Source of the DNA: Bacteroidaceae bacterium
GTDB taxonomy: Bacteria; Bacteroidota; Bacteroidia; Bacteroidales; Bacteroidaceae
Direction: 5' to 3'
NCBI GenBank assembly: GCA_017469925.1
Contig: JAFUFK010000012.1
Location: 124,001 to 188,000, forward strand
DNA: 64,000 nt
The position numbers and the translations under genes were made by a program. Each line of letters starts with the position of its first letter. The stretch's first letter is position 1. Of the stretch, positions 59,584 to 64,000 are shown piece by piece. The notes below the pieces were generated by a model. That model saw only the letters and a program-made list of their open reading frames with translations, did no database searches and was not told where the DNA came from.

Positions 59584-61713
59584 CTATCGGATTGCGATTT
59601 TACGTCCGTTCTGGATGTAGATTCCTTTCGACATCTTGCTTGTCCTACGTCCGGAGAGGTCGTAGATGGCCTGGTTGGTGTTAGCGTTATCGTTGACGTT
59701 ATGGATGCCCACGGTGGGGTCGTCGTAGTCGATGTCGCTAAGCGAGGCGGAAGCTGCATCGCCCACGGTAATGTTAAAGACGAAGCGGGCATTGGCGTAG
59801 TGGGTCAGGTTCTTACGATAGCGCAGGGTCTGGCTGATGGTGTAGGTCTGGCCCTTCTGGAGTCGGGCAGGATACTGTCCTACATAGAAGGTCAGTGTCG
59901 ATGGAGCAAACTCGGAGTAGAGATAGCCATTACCATAATCCACGACGTCGCCTTGAGTGCTGAACCAGTGGCCATAGCCGTTTGCCGTGCTGCCACGCAG
60001 GATGAGGGTGCCGTCGGTCTTTGAAGCGTAGAACATGATGGTGTTGTTCGATGGGCCGTTGGCCGACCATGTCTTCAACTTGCTCGTGATGCTGCTGGTC
60101 TCCATCTGGAAGGCTGTGCCCAGTGCTGCCGCAGCACGTCCCGATACGGGAATAGACGTGCCCGAGTAACCCGAGGCGTCGTAGGGGATGGTGACATCGT
60201 AGGTCAGGGTCAGGTCGGCAATGTCGCGGCCGTCAAGGGTGGGCGAGGCATAGACAAGGGCCGAGCCGCCGATGTCGGTGCCCTCGAAGCTGACCTTGTA
60301 GGGCCACATGTCGTCAGCGTCGATCTTATCGTCCCACTTGTGACGGTAGTAGGTCTTGAGTGCGGGCGATACGACGAGCCATAGTCGGCTGATGCCTTCG
60401 GGGGCAGTGAAGCGAATGTCGTCGGTAGTGTTCTTGATACCTTGGTTGTAGATGGTATCGGTATTGAAGTATCGACGCGTGCCATCCTGCATCAGGGCTA
60501 CATAGCCCACGCGGAAGCCGCGGGCCGAACGGGCTCCGGCAATGACGTACTTGCGTGTGTCGAAGGCCGTGTAGGAACTATTGCCGTTGAGGTACTGGCC
60601 AGGGTCGGCATCGAGCAGGCTCGAGCCCACGGTGAGGCCCGTGAAGTGGGTGGTAACCTCGGTGCCGGCCTTGGGCACCTGGAGGGGAATGACGTTGAAG
60701 CCCGTCGCCTGGGGGCAGCTGGCCAGGGCTACTTGGTACTCTCCGTCGTCGGTCAGGGCACAACGATACTCAAACTGGCCGATGTACGGGTCACGATAGG
60801 GCTTGCAGGCGTCGAGGTCCCATGTGACGAGCCGACAGGCATAGTCGAAGTAGAGCTTATAGAGGTCGCTTACGGAGAGCCCCTTCAAGGCCATCAGTGC
60901 CTCGTTGAAGTCAGAACCGTTGCCCGACGTCTGGTTCTTCATGGGTTGCTTCCACACCTGAGCCACGGTAGTGATGTCGTTGTAGTGTTGGCACAGATAG
61001 TAGTGGAACCAGTACGACTGATAGCGTTGCCACTCATGGGAGAAGGCGTAGTTGTGACTATAGCGGAAGACGCCCATGCTCTGCGAGAACATCAGTTCGG
61101 GGTAGGCCTGGTTGGCCTGCCACTGGGCTGTCTGTTCCCAGATGGCTTGCCCGCTTCCGCAGGAGAGATGGAAGCCCGTGTTGTCGGTCGAGGAGGAGTT
61201 GTGATTGTAGTTCGCAGCCTCGGCATAGCACATGTAATGGAACGAGTGACCAACCTCGTGAGCCAGCGAGTGACCGGCCGGGCTGACGGCCGAGGGACCT
61301 ATCCAGAGGGCGCTGCACTCGAAGTCGTAGCCTCCACCGTAGCATACCCAGTCGGTGGTGTAGTTCATGAGAATCATGAGCTTGTACTTCGTGAGCATGT
61401 TGCTGTTCGAGAAGCCCAACGTGCCGACGTTCAGGGCGTAGCACGTCTCGGCCACGCGGAGTACGGCATCGACGTCGAACGAGGGAGAACTGGTCTTGGG
61501 GTCGTCGCCGAAGCCTTTCTGCCAGAAGACAATGCAGTTCTCGGATTGTTTACTGCGGTTGAACGACCACTGGAGGTCGGTGTTCCCACCTTCGGTGTAT
61601 TCCTGCGTCGTGGCGTTGTAAGACCAAGAAGCGGGGATGTAAACCGTCTTTTCTGCGGCCGCACTGCCAATGATTGCTGCCAAGAGTAGCCACATCGTAA
61701 ATATTCGTTTCAT
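59584..61713 (-). CDS. Secreted zinc metalloprotease (DUF6055-like) with a DUF4859 module
   Basis: 709 aa, signal peptide ending GSAAA. HEVGH (152-156) in SLAHEVGHSFHYMCYAEAAN is a zinc-metalloprotease motif. The upstream stretch YIPASWSYNATTQEYTEGG and the later WEQTAQWQANQAYPEL fit the secreted DUF6055 type. A C-terminal DUF4859-like region (about 500-655) contains LTFYVGQYPARLQKGQTYTI. It ends with the tail YDLSGRRTSKMSKGIYIQNG plus RKIAIR. Likely acts on host or matrix protein/glycoprotein; specificity unknown. Confidence 0.83.
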   Translation of the reverse strand: MKRIFTMWLLLAAIIGSAAAEKTVYIPASWSYNATTQEYTEGGNTDLQWSFNRSKQSENCIVFWQKGFGDDPKTSSPSFDVDAVLRVAETCYALNVGTLGFSNSNMLTKYKLMILMNYTTDWVCYGGGYDFECSALWIGPSAVSPAGHSLAHEVGHSFHYMCYAEAANYNHNSSSTDNTGFHLSCGSGQAIWEQTAQWQANQAYPELMFSQSMGVFRYSHNYAFSHEWQRYQSYWFHYYLCQHYNDITTVAQVWKQPMKNQTSGNGSDFNEALMALKGLSVSDLYKLYFDYACRLVTWDLDACKPYRDPYIGQFEYRCALTDDGEYQVALASCPQATGFNVIPLQVPKAGTEVTTHFTGLTVGSSLLDADPGQYLNGNSSYTAFDTRKYVIAGARSARGFRVGYVALMQDGTRRYFNTDTIYNQGIKNTTDDIRFTAPEGISRLWLVVSPALKTYYRHKWDDKIDADDMWPYKVSFEGTDIGGSALVYASPTLDGRDIADLTLTYDVTIPYDASGYSGTSIPVSGRAAAALGTAFQMETSSITSKLKTWSANGPSNNTIMFYASKTDGTLILRGSTANGYGHWFSTQGDVVDYGNGYLYSEFAPSTLTFYVGQYPARLQKGQTYTISQTLRYRKNLTHYANARFVFNITVGDAASASLSDIDYDDPTVGIHNVNDNANTNQAIYDLSGRRTSKMSKGIYIQNGRKIAIR

Positions 61714-61735
61714 ACCTTATATAATGTATTATGTG

Positions 61736-63646
61736 TTATACCATATTGAACGTGACGATGACCACGAGGCGCTTCGAACCACGCTGGTACTGCATCCTGA
61801 CGGTGTGGGTGTCGCCCTTCGCACAATTCGTGGGGTGGCAACCATAGGCCCACGAGTATAGTTCGTCGCTCTCGATGTACACGTGTACGTTGCCCCAATA
61901 GTAGCTGGCGGTGTTGCCATCGGCATCGAACCACGCGCCGTATTGCTTGGCGGCTGTATTGTCGCCCTCACTGCCGTCGGCATTTAGGGGGACGAGACTG
62001 GTGGGCGTGCCGCCCAGCAGGGCGACGATATCGTCTTCTGGCAACTTGATGCGGTAGTCCTGACTATAGCCCGAGCCGAAGTCCATCGTGGCCTTTACAC
62101 GGACCGTGCCGTTCTCTATCGTCGTCGTGGGCTCGGCCAGTACGGTCGTCTCGTCGCCGTCGGGATAGGCGGCTATCACACCGTCGAGGTACGTCTTGCG
62201 CTTTTGCAGGTAGGTCTTCATCTTCTCTATCTCGTCCTTCACCACATAGTCGGGCTCCCACTGGTTAGGATTCTCGAGCGGCCACTTGGCCACGTCACGG
62301 GCGTAGGCGCCCCCCTTGTCCATCTCGTCGATGTACTTCTGTACCACGCTCCAGGGTTGGAGGAATACGGAATCGCTCAGGGCTGCCCAAGTCGCCTTGT
62401 ACTGCGTCACGAAGGCAGCATTGCTGAACATGTTGCGGAAGAACTTGTTGATGTGGTAGTTGGCACCTGTGGCCTTTAGGGGATTGGTGCCGTAGATGAG
62501 TTCTTTGTAGTCAGAGAAATAGGTATGGTTCTCCGTCCAGTTATTCCAATCGAAGTCGTAGGCGGCATCCCAGTCCCATACGGGGCCGAAGGTGTACTTG
62601 CCATCCTTGTCCTTATGCATGTAGATGCTGCGTGGGGCATCGATTTCTACGTTATATAGATATTCGTGGAGTTGCAGGAGAGCAATGAACGAAGGAATGT
62701 CCATGAGGCTGGCCACCTGGTCGTAGTCGGCTGACTTTATGGCGTTCTCCAGCACGGCGAAGTCGGCCTTCACGGCGTCCAGCTGTTCCTGTGTGAGGCC
62801 TTCGGGTTCCTTCACGCACAAGGGTAGGCTATATACCTCGGACCAGAAATTGTCGGTGGCGTCGGGGGAGAGGCTGGGACCGTCGTCCAGGTCGATGCCG
62901 ATGAGCACGCCCTCCAATGGGTCAATGTTCACGCGGCTTTCCCCTATCTCTATCTTTTCCGTCAGTTGATACACGCCCACGTACTCGCCATTCAGGAATA
63001 CCTCGACGAAGCGGGTGTGGTTGGTGAAGGGCATTCCCATGTAACGTGCTGCCTCGAAGGCGAAGACGTTCATCATGTCGGTCACGTCACGATAGTTCGA
63101 CAGCAGGTTCCAGTTCTTGGCCTTCTCCAGTCCCAGTAACTTGCTCTTCTTGTCGAGTTTGAACTTGTAGGGTTTCTTCTTATAGTAGGTCCAACTGCTG
63201 TTGCCCCTTCCGCGAATGCGCCCTGTACCGCTATAGTCGGAATATTCGCCCATTCCATCGATGGAAATGTGGCAGGGCAGCCACTCTTCCTTCACGGTTA
63301 TGCCCTGATGGTCCTCCGTATCGATGTGCATCGAGAATACGCGGTACTTGTTGTGCCCCTTTTCCTCGTCGGTCAGGCTATAGGCAAAGTCGATGCTGTC
63401 TATAGCGGCCACGCTGTACGGCACTACTATCTCTCCGCCGTCGGCCTTCTCGAAACGGGCTTGCAGCCACTCATCCCCTTGCAGTTCCATATACGACAGC
63501 TTCTCTATCAGCAAGGGGATGCTCCAGTCCACTCCATCGTATTTGTGATGAATCCTCATCACGTCCTGTGCGCTGCCTCCCACGGCAAAGAATGCCAGAA
63601 AGGCACAAAAGATAATGCGAAAAGGTGTTTTCACGTGTGTAGTCAA
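61736..63646 (-). CDS. CotH-like kinase family exported protein with DUF4859-like C-terminus
   Basis: 636 aa, signal peptide ending GGSAQ. CotH core: GRIRGRGNSSWTYYKKKPYK (about 145-164), NWNLLSNYRDVTDMMNVFAF, VEVFLNGEYVGVYQLTEKIE and, further on, YMHKDKDGKYTFGPVWDWDA (DWD metal-binding). CotH proteins are secreted protein kinases in spore formers; activity here is inferred. The last about 130 residues resemble a DUF4859 module. No sorting tail. It lies 22 nt upstream of the metalloprotease, so one transcript is likely. Confidence 0.83.
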   Translation of the reverse strand: MTTHVKTPFRIIFCAFLAFFAVGGSAQDVMRIHHKYDGVDWSIPLLIEKLSYMELQGDEWLQARFEKADGGEIVVPYSVAAIDSIDFAYSLTDEEKGHNKYRVFSMHIDTEDHQGITVKEEWLPCHISIDGMGEYSDYSGTGRIRGRGNSSWTYYKKKPYKFKLDKKSKLLGLEKAKNWNLLSNYRDVTDMMNVFAFEAARYMGMPFTNHTRFVEVFLNGEYVGVYQLTEKIEIGESRVNIDPLEGVLIGIDLDDGPSLSPDATDNFWSEVYSLPLCVKEPEGLTQEQLDAVKADFAVLENAIKSADYDQVASLMDIPSFIALLQLHEYLYNVEIDAPRSIYMHKDKDGKYTFGPVWDWDAAYDFDWNNWTENHTYFSDYKELIYGTNPLKATGANYHINKFFRNMFSNAAFVTQYKATWAALSDSVFLQPWSVVQKYIDEMDKGGAYARDVAKWPLENPNQWEPDYVVKDEIEKMKTYLQKRKTYLDGVIAAYPDGDETTVLAEPTTTIENGTVRVKATMDFGSGYSQDYRIKLPEDDIVALLGGTPTSLVPLNADGSEGDNTAAKQYGAWFDADGNTASYYWGNVHVYIESDELYSWAYGCHPTNCAKGDTHTVRMQYQRGSKRLVVIVTFNMV

Positions 63647-63711
63647 GTTAATATCAGGGCAAAATTACGAATTAATTTGCAAATCACAAGCCTCGTTTCA
63701 TAATTATTTTG

Positions 63712-63719
63712 TATTTTTG
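63712..63719 (+). promoter_or_regulatory. -7 box immediately before the terminal MFS gene
   Basis: TATTTTTG with only CCCGC between it and the ATG at 63725, implying a leaderless mRNA. The 21 bp at 63700-63720 are identical to 6772-6792 at hpt. Confidence 0.6.
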
Positions 63720-63724
63720 CCCGC

Positions 63725-64000
63725 ATGAAACCTTATGCTTGGATTCCCACCCTTTATTTTGCCGAAGCGCTGCCTTACATGGCTGTGATGACTTTGAGTG
63801 TAATCATGTACACCAACCTTGGCCTCTCGAACACCGAGTTGGCGCTCTATACCAGTTGGCTCTATCTGCCCTGGGTCATCAAGCCCTTGTGGAGTCCGCT
63901 CATCGACCAATTCCGTACGAAGCGTTGGTGGATACTCGCAATGGAGGTGCTCGTGGGTGCTTCGCTGGCGGGTGTGGCCCTGACGTTGCCTACAGCCCTT
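63725..64000 (+). CDS. AmpG-like MFS transporter (3' end missing)
   Basis: The first 92 residues are visible: IPTLYFAEALPYMAVMTLSV, then NTELALYTSWLYLPWVIKPL and WSPLIDQF, followed by a second and third helix. This is the AmpG-type permease N-terminus (muropeptide or other anhydro-sugar uptake). The frame is open to the window edge. Confidence 0.82.
   Translation, partial: MKPYAWIPTLYFAEALPYMAVMTLSVIMYTNLGLSNTELALYTSWLYLPWVIKPLWSPLIDQFRTKRWWILAMEVLVGASLAGVALTLPTAL

Overview
This window is a chromosomal segment from a member of the Bacteroidales, most likely Prevotellaceae. The evidence is the promoter grammar (TAnnTTTG -7 boxes before most transcription units), a tmRNA whose encoded tag reads GENNYALAA, a short Bacteroidetes-type primary sigma factor, DUF4831/DUF5103/DUF1460/DUF4859 proteins, Wzi/Wzc-type capsule proteins, and secreted proteins ending in the short (D/N)xxGQR...KGLYI...GRKVxIK tail. 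Most genes are GC-rich, apart from a low-GC pair at 11.7-13.4 kb. I see no transposase, integrase, rRNA or CRISPR array.

Layout. 0-4.5 kb: the end of an outer-membrane beta-barrel gene and a Na/Pi cotransporter-PhoU protein that carries a PhoB-type winged-helix DNA-binding domain at its C-terminus. 4.6-11 kb: housekeeping (tRNA-Thr, DUF4831, NnrD, Hpt, Adk, Obg, AICAR formyltransferase, tmRNA). 11.1-13.7 kb: a non-coding palindrome array followed by a low-GC lipoprotein/CoiA-like pair. 13.7-34.3 kb: a large surface-polysaccharide locus in three blocks. The first is a forward operon (initiating sugar transferase, SLBB export protein, Wzz, Wzy-like, Wzx, TupA-like ATP-grasp, three glycosyltransferases, acyltransferase). 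The second is reverse-strand (a WecA-GT4 fusion, and a Wzc kinase-Wzi-lipoprotein operon). The third is a divergent WcaJ-like transferase. 35-37.8 kb: coiled-coil protein, ZapA, a 6S-like RNA, RNase Y and a small HAD protein. 37.9-46 kb: a large secreted repeat protein, a second Wza-like lipoprotein, a BrkB-led operon that includes a 48-aa membrane protein, and RNase P RNA. 46-51 kb: HtrA protease, then rpoD followed by four genes, each overlapping the previous one by 4 nt (small secreted protein, HPr-kinase-like ATPase, S26-type peptidase, PqqD-like protein). 51-57.4 kb: DUF5103, DUF1460, MtgA, an OmpA lipoprotein, ProS and an MFS protein. 57.5-63.6 kb: three secreted proteins sharing DUF4859-like modules (a four-module protein, an HExxH metalloprotease, a CotH-like kinase). 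The window ends inside an AmpG-like MFS gene.

The signals most worth a second look are: (i) the transporter-PhoU-winged-helix fusion, a candidate membrane-tethered phosphate sensor/regulator; (ii) three intergenic arrays of short palindromes at 11.2, 32.6 and 47.7 kb, unrelated in sequence but with 22-, 23- and 22-bp periods, the first organised as three exact 70-bp units; and (iii) the kinase-peptidase-PqqD cassette translationally coupled to the primary sigma factor. All calls are from reading the sequence alone; no database search was possible.
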